NCBI GenBank assembly: GCA_040235505.1
Contig: JBECKW010000112.1
Coordinates: 16,711 to 80,710, forward strand
DNA: 64,000 bases
From: JBECKW01 sp040235505
Lineage (GTDB): Bacteria; Desulfobacterota; Desulfobacteria; Desulfobacterales; JAFDDL01
Direction: 5' to 3'
The notes under the pieces are model-generated. The model worked only from the letters and a program-made list of their open reading frames with translations, searched no databases and had not been told where the DNA came from. Positions 8,089 through 16,732 of this stretch are shown one piece after another. Position 1 is the stretch's first letter; each line of letters opens with the position of its first letter. Position numbers and translations under genes: made by a program.

Positions 8089-10116
8089 TTACACCTCAGA
8101 GGCCGAATAAAAGGCGCTACGGATGCTCTTCTGGATATTGCCACCCATATCACTGCAGTCGCCGATGGCAAAGAATTGCTTGGCGGTGCCGTAAAACTTC
8201 AACGCCTCGTCCTTTCTCGGCTTGAATCCCGCATAGATCACCACACTGTCGGCCTTGAGCGATTTTTCAGTCCCCCCTGCATCTTTGTATGTGACCTTTC
8301 CGGAAGAAATTCCCGTCGGGACCGCCTCGGTGATAACGAGGAAGTTCTTCAGATCCTCGTAGGTCTGGATAATCGTTTCGGGATAGTGGGGGCGGTTGTT
8401 CGGAAAGAGCTCCTTGCCCGCGGTCACCATCGTTACGTTATGACCTGCGTTGGCAAGATACATCCCCACATCCGCTCCGAATTCTCCGCCGCCTATAAAT
8501 ACTACGTTCTTCCCCATGGATTTTTCGTTGCTGTAGGCCTCGACAATGTTATAGACCCCTTTGCCGTCGGCGCCCGGAATGCGAGGCACGACGGGGTCGG
8601 AACCCACTGCGACCAGGATTGTGTCGTAGCCCCCGGCTCGAATCATCTCGGGGGTGGCCTCGGTTTTCAGAAGTACTTCTACACCGGCTTTGCCCATCTG
8701 GTGAGCCAGAAAATTTTTGAAACCTTTGATGGCCCACTTGTAGGGGGAATAATCCGCATGCCGGGCAAGCCCGCCCAGGACCTCGCTCTTTTCGTAAAGG
8801 GTGACCCTGTGGCCCCGTTCCGCTGCCGTCAGAGCCGCCTTCATCCCTGCAGGCCCCCCACCAACCACCGCCACCTTCTTTGAAGCGCCGGGGGGACGGA
8901 TCGATTTCACGGCCGCCGGAATTCCGACTTTGGGGTTTACGGAGCACACCGTGTACCAGGGCCCCTTGAACATGTCCTCCCCGTGGCACTTGTTGCACCG
9001 GATGCAGGGCGTGACATCTTCGCCCCGGCCGGCTGCCATCTTTTGGCCATATTCCCAGTCGCAAATAAAGGCACGGGCCAGGGTGAACATATCCGATTTT
9101 CCGTCTTTGAGATAGCCTTCCATCAGATCCAGATCCTGGAAGCCGCCGCCGGGGGCCACGATGACCTTGGTGCCGCTTTTCTTAATTGCCTGGGCATAGT
9201 GAATGGCATAGGGATCGCTCTTATTCGAATTCCAGGTGGTGGCGTGGGCGGCCGAGGCGTCGGCGATTCTCACCATGGCGATATCCGCCTTTCCCTCCAG
9301 TTTTTTTGCATAGGCAATAGCCTCGTCGACGGTGCCCCCGGCCTTGTAGTAGTTGTCTTCTTTATGCTGGGTGATGGACGGCTCCCGGACAAAAATCTCG
9401 GTAATGGTCAGCATGTCCGGTACGGCTGCCTTGACCGCTTCGCATGCCGCCAAGGTCATCTTTTCATTTCCCCGGGCGACAATCTGAATCGCGTCGAAGC
9501 CGTGTGATTCATAAAACTTTGCTTCGGTAACGACATTTTCGAGTATTTTTTGATTATTTTCTTCTGAGTCTTCAGATTGGGTCCCTGGCATACCGGGCAT
9601 TCTCATCCCCGCCATGACGCCGGCACATGCCTTGGAGCCGTAAATATGAATGCCTTCAATCATCTGGTCCATGTAATTCAGGACTCCGGCGTCCTCCAGA
9701 TCGTAGATCACCATGTGAGCGCTGTCGCCCTTTAGGTCTTTACGGACCCGGTTGGACATAATGCGCACGGAGATAATCCCTGCCCCGTTTTTGGCCATGT
9801 TCACGTAGTAGTCGCGCATCACCTCGGCTGGAAAGTTTTCGGGCCCCTGAAGAAAATGCGGCGTGGATTGGGGGGCCAGGAACCGGTTCTTCAACACCTG
9901 GTTTCCAATCTTTAAGGGCGAAAGAAGATGGCTGTAGCGGTCGCTTACCATCTTCAGATCAACCCCTCCCGGGGTTTCGGATGCCCTTGCGCTTTCCGGC
10001 TGCAGCGCCGGGGTTCCACTTGCAATGAATTTCCCGAGAGCCAGTGCCGAGGCAGATCCCACACCCGCGGCGGTCAGGAACTGCCGTCTTCCCATCAAAG
10101 ATCTAATCAGTTTCAT
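8089..10116 (-). CDS. Tat-exported Old Yellow Enzyme / dienoyl-CoA reductase-type flavoprotein
   Basis: A 675-residue protein. The twin-arginine leader is MKLIRSLMGRRQFLTAAG. Residues about 60-360 form an OYE-type FMN TIM barrel. A [4Fe-4S] motif follows, C371-x2-C374-x2-C377-x13-C391, then an FAD-binding domain (VVGGGPAG near 417) and an inserted NAD(P)-type Rossmann motif (FIGGGEFGADVG near 548). The layout is that of 2,4-dienoyl-CoA reductase / trimethylamine dehydrogenase family enzymes, which are normally cytoplasmic. The usual HxAHGYL segment of the barrel reads IVARGNEKM here, so the conserved His residues that contact substrate are absent. NAD(P)H is not expected in the periplasm, so the donor may be a carrier such as the neighbouring flavodoxin-ferredoxin. 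The substrate is unknown. Confidence 0.8.
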   Translation of the reverse strand: MKLIRSLMGRRQFLTAAGVGSASALALGKFIASGTPALQPESARASETPGGVDLKMVSDRYSHLLSPLKIGNQVLKNRFLAPQSTPHFLQGPENFPAEVMRDYYVNMAKNGAGIISVRIMSNRVRKDLKGDSAHMVIYDLEDAGVLNYMDQMIEGIHIYGSKACAGVMAGMRMPGMPGTQSEDSEENNQKILENVVTEAKFYESHGFDAIQIVARGNEKMTLAACEAVKAAVPDMLTITEIFVREPSITQHKEDNYYKAGGTVDEAIAYAKKLEGKADIAMVRIADASAAHATTWNSNKSDPYAIHYAQAIKKSGTKVIVAPGGGFQDLDLMEGYLKDGKSDMFTLARAFICDWEYGQKMAAGRGEDVTPCIRCNKCHGEDMFKGPWYTVCSVNPKVGIPAAVKSIRPPGASKKVAVVGGGPAGMKAALTAAERGHRVTLYEKSEVLGGLARHADYSPYKWAIKGFKNFLAHQMGKAGVEVLLKTEATPEMIRAGGYDTILVAVGSDPVVPRIPGADGKGVYNIVEAYSNEKSMGKNVVFIGGGEFGADVGMYLANAGHNVTMVTAGKELFPNNRPHYPETIIQTYEDLKNFLVITEAVPTGISSGKVTYKDAGGTEKSLKADSVVIYAGFKPRKDEALKFYGTAKQFFAIGDCSDMGGNIQKSIRSAFYSASEV

Positions 10117-10481
10117 TGATTCCCCCCCTTTTTTTCTGTCGGAAATTAAGATTAAGCTACGAATATGTCTGCGACTTCATCTTTAATTCATATTTGTTTT
10201 ATTTTTCATAAAATTTAATCTTTAGTTATGATTTGGTGTGTGATGGGAATTATATACAGCCTGCCCAATTGAAAGGTAAACAGCTATCTCATTTTTTTAC
10301 GCTTTTTTACGTTTTTCGCCGATTCCGTTCCGGTCACCGCAAAGGTTTCAGCTCCAAAGTCCAGAGCTGGAATCGTAAGTATGGCTTTCAATCTCTAAAT
10401 TAATTGGCTGTTCCGAGGATTGAAATTTGAACTAAAGCAAAGATTGGCCAAACCGGGTCGTTTTGAAATTGGCTCTCCAGT
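10117..10481. other. 365-bp AT-rich gene-less region
   Basis: Upstream region of the OYE-type gene. It contains an AT-rich stretch with TATAAT-like sequence on the minus strand (about 10245-10255), but no -35 with good spacing was seen. No gene or repeat is supported. Confidence 0.35.
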
Positions 10482-11240
10482 TTATGGGATCAGTTCAAAC
10501 TCGGATTTCATCACATCACGAAGCTCTTCCCCGATGGCAAGACCGGTATCGATAAAGCCGGGACCATACTTTTTACCGGTCCGGCTGCGGAACGTCTCCC
10601 GGATTCTGACGAGGGTATCCATGCCTTCGGCATAATGGGCCACAAAACGGGAAACGGGAACCTTTGAAAAGGCAAGCATATCCCAAAGGGTAAAGGAGAA
10701 GTTGTCGGTGCCCCAACGGAATTTGTCCGCATCGTACAGACAATCGGAAATCAGTCGGCCCACCCGGGTCTGCAGGGGAAGCGTCTGCTTGAAGGCTTCG
10801 TGGTTGTATATGGCGCGGCAGATGTGGTCCACCTCTTTATCGGTGAAGGGGTAGCCGGCGAGGTATTCCCTCGCTCTTTCCGCTCCCTTTTGTGCATGGT
10901 TTTCCTCAACCCGGCAAATGTCATGAAGAAGTCCGGCGGATTGCACCAGCATCAGCAGCCGGTCGATATAAAATTTTGAATATCCGGCCGCCTGCCCCTC
11001 TATCATGACAAGCAGGCCGGCATCGACGGCAACTTTGACGGCATGTTCGAAACTGTGCCCCAGATTTTCGTTCAAGCGGCCGGAAACGAGATTTTGAATC
11101 AGCAGGAGAGATGGATTCCTGTTCAGGAAGGAGTTGGCATAATCGTTTTCCCGGCGATATCGGCGATATAACACCGGGCGGGGATACTTCCCTGCGATGT
11201 CACGGGTTCGATTTTTCAGGATTTCGTATATGGGATCCAT
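10482..11240 (-). CDS. HD-domain protein
   Basis: A 252-residue protein with an HD phosphohydrolase-type pattern: an early His (about residue 66, SFEHAVKV), the HD doublet in SAGLLHDICRVEENH (about 104-105), then a later His/Glu (AIYNHEAF) and an Asp in CLYDADKFRW. This fits the wider HD family of metal-dependent phosphohydrolases. It is cytoplasmic, with no transmembrane or signalling domains attached, so a specific substrate cannot be given. The ribosome binding site is weak. It lies 33 bp downstream of the anchored hypothetical protein at 11274-11747, possibly in one transcript. Confidence 0.7.
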   Translation of the reverse strand: MDPIYEILKNRTRDIAGKYPRPVLYRRYRRENDYANSFLNRNPSLLLIQNLVSGRLNENLGHSFEHAVKVAVDAGLLVMIEGQAAGYSKFYIDRLLMLVQSAGLLHDICRVEENHAQKGAERAREYLAGYPFTDKEVDHICRAIYNHEAFKQTLPLQTRVGRLISDCLYDADKFRWGTDNFSFTLWDMLAFSKVPVSRFVAHYAEGMDTLVRIRETFRSRTGKKYGPGFIDTGLAIGEELRDVMKSEFELIP

Positions 11241-11273
11241 CCGACAGCGGTATTTCCCCCATGATGGTTGATG

Positions 11274-11747
11274 CTATCCTTTTTTCTGCAGCGGTAGAGA
11301 GGTCTTGCAAATCCGCCACCGGCCATCTTTGTACTGAAGCTGAAAGCTTGCATCGACATCATACGTTTTTCCAAGCTTAAAGATCCCGGCGACATACACA
11401 TAAAGGGGGTTGATATCAAGACGCCGGTGGGCGGTTAAATGGACGACGGCGTCCGAATGATCGAGATATTCGGTCTTCGTTTCGATGTGGGAAAGGGCAT
11501 ATCGGGCGCATTTCGAGGAATATCCCCGCTCAGCAGCATTCGTATCGGATGTGTAGATGTAGTTGTCGACGGATGAGGCGTCACAGAGCCAATCGGTCAT
11601 GGCGGGAGAAAGCTCGTAATAATCCTTCGCAAATGAAACGGCGGCGTCCGAGGGCGTATTCGAATGATCGAGTGCAATAAGTCCGACCTCCAGAAGCAAG
11701 CCGATCAGCACAACGATAACCAGGGAAGTAATATTTTTACGGGTCAT
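11274..11747 (-). CDS. Membrane-anchored hypothetical protein
   Basis: A 157-residue protein with one N-terminal transmembrane or uncleaved signal segment (about residues 5-27, SLVIVVLIGLLLEVGLIAL) and an extracytoplasmic domain of about 125 residues. That domain has two Cys (CDASS, SKCARY) that could form a disulfide. The C-terminal half (DASFQLQYKDGRWRICKTSL) resembles NTF2-like or lumazine-binding-type small domains, but I do not recognise a named family. The start at 11747 is chosen for AAGGAGAAGGTC directly upstream; the longer frame from 11795 has no site. Function unknown. Confidence 0.65.
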   Translation of the reverse strand: MTRKNITSLVIVVLIGLLLEVGLIALDHSNTPSDAAVSFAKDYYELSPAMTDWLCDASSVDNYIYTSDTNAAERGYSSKCARYALSHIETKTEYLDHSDAVVHLTAHRRLDINPLYVYVAGIFKLGKTYDVDASFQLQYKDGRWRICKTSLPLQKKG

Positions 11748-11903
11748 GACCTTCTCCTTGCATATCATGATGGATTGAATCGTCAGCTTTTGCATCCCGC
11801 CGGTGGAATCCTCTTCACCGGCTCAAAGGGGTCAGATACCATGGAAACCAACTCTTGACAAGAAGTTTGTCTCCCCGATGCGGAGGAACCGTATTTAAAG
11901 CGC

Positions 11904-12071
11904 GAACATCCAACGTCGAACATCCAACATCCAACGTCCAATGGAAGGATGGGCATCTGTTTTTAATATGCTCGTAAGCGTTACTTTCCTAGTGGTCCGT
12001 ATTGGCCGTCGTAGGGAGCGGGGGTATCAAATGGATATAAATCCCTATTGGATGTTGGATGTTGGACGTTC
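11904..12071. repeat. Inverted word-repeat element, word like CATCCAACGTC
   Basis: The left arm (11904-11945) reads as GAACATCCAACGTC-type words repeated about four times and ending CAATGG. The right arm (12048-12071) is the inverse (TTGGATGTTGGATGTTGGACG). The spacer is about 100 bp and begins GAAGGATGGG. The same family recurs at 28414-28645 and, as one arm, at 59488-59545. Confidence 0.85.
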
Positions 12072-12178
12072 ATTTTTCGATTCCCGGCGGCTTTTCGGCA
12101 CCGTGAATCTAATTCATTAATTACAGATCTATTTAAAAAGATAATTTTATTTATTTTTATCCGCCTTTGATAAAGAGG

Positions 12179-12205
12179 TTGACAACTTGCCTGCCCGAAT
12201 ATAAG
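12179..12205 (+). promoter_or_regulatory. Candidate sigma-70 promoter of the Rrf2 gene
   Basis: A perfect TTGACA (12179-12184) and TATAAG (12200-12205) are separated by 15 bases, slightly short. The start codon follows 65 bases after the -10. Confidence 0.45.
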
Positions 12206-12229
12206 AAAACTCTTTCTCGACTGTCACAC

Positions 12230-12245
12230 TCGGGAAATAACCCGA
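12230..12245. promoter_or_regulatory. Dyad TCGGG-N6-CCCGA upstream of the Rrf2 gene
   Basis: A perfect 5-bp inverted repeat lies between the candidate promoter and the start codon, where an autoregulatory Rrf2 operator would be expected. The assignment as an operator is inferred from position only. Confidence 0.35.
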
Positions 12246-12270
12246 CACACAGAGTCAAGAAAGCATCCCT

Positions 12271-12705
12271 ATGCTGGTTACAAAGAAAAATCAATATGCC
12301 CTTCGCGCGGTGTTTGAACTTGCAAAACATCAGGGGAAGGGACCCATCAAGATATCCCATATCGCAGAGGTCCAGGCGATTCCGGAACGATTTTTAGAGG
12401 TTATCCTCGGTCAGCTGAAAAAAAGCGGTTTTGTCCAATCCAAACGAGGATATCAGGGGGGCTACCTTCTGGTGGTACCGGCGAGTGAACTTTCCGTTGG
12501 CGATCTCATGCGGTTTCTGCAACGCAACGCCCCCACCGAGGCATGCATGGCGCCGGTACCGGAAAGCAGCTGCCCGTTTCGGGGGGACTGTGTTTTTTTC
12601 CCCATGTGGCGTCGGGTCCGGGAGGCTATCTATGATGTGTACGACCAGACGAGCATCCAGGATCTTTTGGACGATGATCGGGGTGGCAAGGGTTATCCAT
12701 TGTAA
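12271..12705 (+). CDS. Rrf2-family transcriptional regulator
   Basis: A 144-residue protein. Residues 1-80 form the Rrf2 winged helix (KKNQYALRAVFELAKHQG at the start, ISHIAEVQAIPERFLEVIL, then SKRGYQGGYLL). Three Cys (about residues 91, 99 and 105; ACMAPVPESSCPFRGDC) sit where IscR/RsrR-type members bind an Fe-S cluster, so redox sensing is plausible. It lies 46 bp upstream of hmcA in the same direction. In Desulfovibrio vulgaris the hmc operon is associated with rrf1 and rrf2, whose products repress it; there those genes follow hmc, whereas here the regulator precedes it. Control of hmc by this protein is inferred from context. Confidence 0.9.
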   Translation: MLVTKKNQYALRAVFELAKHQGKGPIKISHIAEVQAIPERFLEVILGQLKKSGFVQSKRGYQGGYLLVVPASELSVGDLMRFLQRNAPTEACMAPVPESSCPFRGDCVFFPMWRRVREAIYDVYDQTSIQDLLDDDRGGKGYPL

Positions 12706-12751
12706 CCATTAGATTTTTTATGAAACGACGAGAGGTTCGGTAAGGATTGAT

Positions 12752-14368
12752 ATGATGCAGAAAAAAGCGCATGTGAAACAACTTGCTGTATGGACGGCCG
12801 CTGCCATAATGATCTTTTTTGCCGCGGAAGCCGTCGCTTCCGTGGATACATCGACTGCCGACGAGCAGCCGCGGGCCGACATGATCACGATCGACGGCAT
12901 GAAGACATTCGGTCCCCTGGAAAGAGCTTCGGTTGAATTTCTGCATGACAAGCACACGGAAACCTTGAAGAAAGACGGAAAGGACTGCCTCGCCTGTCAT
13001 ATCCAGGATAAAACCTCGGGAAAGCTGAGCATCAAGTTTCAGCGTACCGAGGACAAGGACCGGCAGACCGTCATGGACACCTACCACAAGGGATGCATCT
13101 CATGCCATAACGAGCTGCTTTCCGAGGGAAAATCCAGCGGGCCGGTGGAATGTGCCGAATGCCATAACGACAAGACCAAGGCGACCTCCAACTGGCAGGA
13201 AATCGGCATGGACCATTCCCTTCACTATCGCCATACCAAAGCCCTGGATAAAAAATGCGAAACCTGCCATCACGAATATGACCAGACCACCAAAAAGCTT
13301 GTCTATGTAAAAGGTGAGGAAGGCACCTGCCGGTATTGCCATAAAGAACAGACCGAAGACAACCGAATCGCGATGCGGCAGGCCGCCCATATCGACTGTG
13401 TCAATTGCCACCGTACCCGCATTGCTCAAAACAAATCCGCGGGCCCGGTTGAGTGTGCCGGATGTCATGATCCGAAGCATCAGGCGGCGATCGAAAAAAT
13501 AGCGGACGTTCCCCGGATGGAAATGAAGCAACCGGACACCGTTTTTGTAAAGGCACAACCGGCGGATGCCACGGATACAGAGGCCATCCGGATGAAGCAG
13601 GTGCCCTTCGACCACAAAGCCCACGAAACTTACAACGATACATGCCGTGCCTGTCACCATGCAAGCATGAAGGGAAATTTGACGGGCTGTACCGACTGCC
13701 ACACGCTCAAGGGTGAAAAAGAGGGCGATTGGGTGAGCCTTGAAGAGGCCATGCACCGGAGCAAGGCGGGCGAAAGCTGTGAGGGTTGCCACAAGGAGAA
13801 ACAGACGGCAAAAGAGTGCGCCGGATGCCACGGTTCCATGGTCCAGACGGCAACGAAATCGCCGACCTATTGCAATACCTGTCACCTGGTACCGTTGGTC
13901 GAAAAAACTGAAGGCGAAACGACACCGGCTGCTGCCGAAACGGAACCGGTTACGACCGAAACGGCTGCCGATGCCCTGGCGGCCAGGGTACCTACCCTGG
14001 AAACCTATCCGGTGGAGGATATCCCTGAGACGGTAACCATCAAGTCCCTGTCCGAAACTTACCAGCCGGTGGAACTGCCCCACCGGAAGATCGTGCTGAC
14101 CCTGCTGAAGGGAATCCAGGGCAGCAAGCTGGCGCAATATTTCCATACGCAGCCCGGTACGCTCTGCCAGGGATGCCATCACAACAGCCCGGCGGCCGTC
14201 AAACCGCCCAAGTGCGAATCGTGTCATGGCAAGGCGTTTCAGAACGACCAGCCATACCGGCCGGGGCTCAAGGCGGCGTATCATCAGGAGTGCATGGGAT
14301 GTCACAAACAAATGAATATCGAAAAACCGGCCAGCCGGGACTGTGTCGCTTGCCATAAGAAAAAGTAG
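12752..14368 (+). CDS. hmcA: HmcA, 16-haem high-molecular-weight cytochrome c
   Basis: A 538-residue periplasmic cytochrome with signal peptide (about residues 1-30, ending EAVASV). I count exactly 16 CxxCH motifs, from CLACH near residue 79 to CVACH near the C-terminus, the number known for HmcA. Haems 1-12 lie within about residues 79-380. An Ala/Thr/Glu-rich stretch (about 388-415) separates them from a last group of four, CQGCH, CESCH, CMGCH and CVACH. HmcA accepts electrons from periplasmic hydrogenase or formate dehydrogenase via type I cytochrome c3 and passes them to the membrane Hmc subunits encoded next. ATG 12752 and 12755 are both possible behind an AAGGA. Confidence 0.95.
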   Translation: MMQKKAHVKQLAVWTAAAIMIFFAAEAVASVDTSTADEQPRADMITIDGMKTFGPLERASVEFLHDKHTETLKKDGKDCLACHIQDKTSGKLSIKFQRTEDKDRQTVMDTYHKGCISCHNELLSEGKSSGPVECAECHNDKTKATSNWQEIGMDHSLHYRHTKALDKKCETCHHEYDQTTKKLVYVKGEEGTCRYCHKEQTEDNRIAMRQAAHIDCVNCHRTRIAQNKSAGPVECAGCHDPKHQAAIEKIADVPRMEMKQPDTVFVKAQPADATDTEAIRMKQVPFDHKAHETYNDTCRACHHASMKGNLTGCTDCHTLKGEKEGDWVSLEEAMHRSKAGESCEGCHKEKQTAKECAGCHGSMVQTATKSPTYCNTCHLVPLVEKTEGETTPAAAETEPVTTETAADALAARVPTLETYPVEDIPETVTIKSLSETYQPVELPHRKIVLTLLKGIQGSKLAQYFHTQPGTLCQGCHHNSPAAVKPPKCESCHGKAFQNDQPYRPGLKAAYHQECMGCHKQMNIEKPASRDCVACHKKK

Positions 14369-14411
14369 CGTATTGCGTTAATTCCCGACTCGAATATTTG
14401 AGGTGTCATCA

Positions 14412-15548
14412 ATGAGTATTTCACGGAGAAAGTTTTTAGGATGGATGGGAGCCGCCGGTGCCGCGACCATGGTGGGAAAAACGGCAACCGCCTCGACCAA
14501 CAAGGAATTCCCCGGATACCCCGGGAGCCACGGCGTCCTGTATGACGCCACGCGCTGCGTCGGCTGCCGACGTTGCGAAGAGGGATGCAACAAGGTCAAC
14601 GAGCTGCCGGCTCCGGACCGGCCGTTCGAGGACCTTTCGGTGCTGGATGAAAAACGCCGCACGGATGCCACCCACTTCACCGTGGTGAATGAGTACAAAA
14701 AAACCGGCGGGGAAGCCGGGCCGGTGTTCCGGAAAATTCAGTGCAACCACTGCCTGGAGCCCGCCTGCGCCAATGTCTGCTTCGTCAAGGCGTTCACGAA
14801 AACCGAAACCGGCGCGGTGGTCTACAACCCGAATGTCTGTGTGGGATGCCGTTACTGCATGATCGCCTGCCCCTTTGAAATCCCGGCCTACGAGTACAAC
14901 GAGCCGCTGACGCCCCGGGTCCGCAAATGCACCATGTGCTACCCGAGAATCGTAAAGGGACAGCTTCCGGGTTGCGTGGAGGCCTGCCCCATGGAGGCGC
15001 TGACCTTCGGAACACGCGAGGATCTTCTGAAAATCGCCCGGGACCGGATCGAGAACTATCCGGATCGCTATATTGATCATATTTACGGAGAACGGGAAAT
15101 GGGCGGCACAAGCTGGCTCTATATCTCCGGAGTTCCTTTCAAAGAAATCGGCCTTCGGGAGGATCTCGGCACCAAGCCCGCACCGGAATTCACGCTCGGT
15201 GCACTCAGTGGCGTGCCCATGGTGATCGGTCTGTGGCCGGTTCTTCTGACCGGTATTTATGCGATAAACAAACGCAAGGAAAAAATCGCTGCAAAAGAAC
15301 AATCCGAAGCTGTAACCGCCGCAGTGGACGCCGCCAATGATGACGCCACCCAAAAACTTTCCGCATCACTGGAAAAGGCGGAAAAAGACAAGACCTCGGC
15401 CATCGACAAGGCCGTGAAAAAAGCCCTTGAAGAAGCGGAAAAAGCCCGCGCCGAGGAGGAAGCGGCCAAAGCTCAGGCCGAGGCCCCGGAGAGTGCACAA
15501 GCACCTGAAGAAGATTCCGAGAAAGATACACCACAGGAGGATGCCTGA
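14412..15548 (+). CDS. hmcB: HmcB, Tat-exported ferredoxin-type subunit
   Basis: A 378-residue protein with a Tat signal (SISRRKFLGWMGAAG). It carries cysteine clusters for several [4Fe-4S] centres (CVGCRRCEEGC, CNHCLEPACANVC, CVGCRYCMIACP, CTMC...CVEACP) in the order seen in DmsB/NrfC/HmcB-type subunits. A transmembrane segment follows at about 255-275 (VPMVIGLWPVLLTGIYAI). The last about 95 residues are a Lys/Glu/Ala-rich helix, probably coiled coil, and an unusually long tail. The start at 14412 is chosen for TTGAGGTG 6 bases upstream; GTG 14403 is the alternative. It should pass electrons between HmcA and the membrane subunit HmcC. Its stop overlaps the hmcC start (TGATG). Confidence 0.92.
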   Translation: MSISRRKFLGWMGAAGAATMVGKTATASTNKEFPGYPGSHGVLYDATRCVGCRRCEEGCNKVNELPAPDRPFEDLSVLDEKRRTDATHFTVVNEYKKTGGEAGPVFRKIQCNHCLEPACANVCFVKAFTKTETGAVVYNPNVCVGCRYCMIACPFEIPAYEYNEPLTPRVRKCTMCYPRIVKGQLPGCVEACPMEALTFGTREDLLKIARDRIENYPDRYIDHIYGEREMGGTSWLYISGVPFKEIGLREDLGTKPAPEFTLGALSGVPMVIGLWPVLLTGIYAINKRKEKIAAKEQSEAVTAAVDAANDDATQKLSASLEKAEKDKTSAIDKAVKKALEEAEKARAEEEAAKAQAEAPESAQAPEEDSEKDTPQEDA

Positions 15549-16720
15549 TGTCTCGCGATACCAAAACCAACGGCAAGCCGCTCTTGACGCCGTTTAACCT
15601 CGTTGCCGGAATTATTCTGATTATCGGCGCCGTCGTGACCTTTCTGCGGTTCACCCGGGGTCTGGGGCCGGTGACCAACCTGTCGAACTATAACCCCTGG
15701 GGAATCTGGATCGGGTTCGACCTGCTGGTTGGGGTAGCGCTCGCGGCCGGGGGATTTGTCACCTCTGCGGCCTGCTATATTTTCGGCATGAAAAAATTCC
15801 ATTCGGCCGTTCGACCCGCGATCCTCACCGGCTTCCTCGGCTACGCCATGGTGGTGCTCGCCCTGAACTACGATGTCGGCCGGCCCTGGCGCTTGCCCTA
15901 CCCCTTCATCGTCTCCCAGGGAACCACCTCCATGCTCTTCGAAGTGGGTGCCTGCGTGGCCCTGTACCTCACGGTGCTGTTTCTTGAGTTCTCACCGGCG
16001 GCGCTGGAATGGCTGGGGTTGAAAAAACTTCGGAATGTCCTGCATTCGGTGACGCTGGTGCTGACCATTTTAGGGGTGATTCTCTCGACGCTGCATCAGT
16101 CATCCCTGGGAGCACTCTTCTTGATCGCACCATCAAAATTGCACCCACTATGGTACTCGTCCTATCTGCCCATCTATTTCTTCATTTCAGCCGTCATCGC
16201 CGGGCTTTCCATGGTAATTTTCGAGGGCACCCTTTCACATCACTACTTTGAAGACAAGATGGATAAAACCCATATGGAAGAAAAGGATGGGGTGGTGCTG
16301 GGGTTCGGCAAGGCGGCTTCCTGGGTGCTGGCCGGATACTTCATCATCAAGGTTATCGGGATTGCGGTAGACAACAACTGGCATTATCTTGCCACCGGCT
16401 ACGGTGCCTGGTACCTGGTGGAGATTTTGGGGTTTGTGGCCCTGCCCTGCTTCCTGTATGCCATTGGCACCCGGGAAAAGAACCTCACCCTCATTAAATG
16501 GACTGCGGCCTGGACCGTGCTGGGCATCATGGTGAACCGCCTGAACGTTTCGCTCATTGCCTTCAACTGGCAACTGCCTTCAAGTGAGCGGTATTTCCCC
16601 AGTTGGATGGAGATTTCCATCACGCTTTTCGTTATCACCATCGGGATACTGGTGTTTCGTTTCATCGTCACCCGCATGCCGATTTTTTACGAACATCCCG
16701 AATACGGCGATTCACACTAG
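15548..16720 (+). CDS. hmcC: HmcC, NrfD-type integral membrane subunit
   Basis: A 390-residue polytopic protein with about 10 hydrophobic segments, of the NrfD/PsrC/HmcC quinone-interacting family. The N-terminal block has the family-typical NPWGIWIGFDLLVGVALAAGG. AGGAGG lies 7 bases upstream and the start overlaps the hmcB stop by one base. In this family the subunit exchanges electrons with menaquinol or relays them across the membrane; here it would connect HmcA/B on the periplasmic side to HmcE/F. Confidence 0.93.
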   Translation: MSRDTKTNGKPLLTPFNLVAGIILIIGAVVTFLRFTRGLGPVTNLSNYNPWGIWIGFDLLVGVALAAGGFVTSAACYIFGMKKFHSAVRPAILTGFLGYAMVVLALNYDVGRPWRLPYPFIVSQGTTSMLFEVGACVALYLTVLFLEFSPAALEWLGLKKLRNVLHSVTLVLTILGVILSTLHQSSLGALFLIAPSKLHPLWYSSYLPIYFFISAVIAGLSMVIFEGTLSHHYFEDKMDKTHMEEKDGVVLGFGKAASWVLAGYFIIKVIGIAVDNNWHYLATGYGAWYLVEILGFVALPCFLYAIGTREKNLTLIKWTAAWTVLGIMVNRLNVSLIAFNWQLPSSERYFPSWMEISITLFVITIGILVFRFIVTRMPIFYEHPEYGDSH

Positions 16721-16732
16721 AGGAGGCCTGTC

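Noticed and set aside
10245..10285. Possible minus-strand promoter for the OYE-type gene
   Set aside because: A TATAAT-like box is present but the best -35 match is poor and spacing is 18-20; not enough to call.
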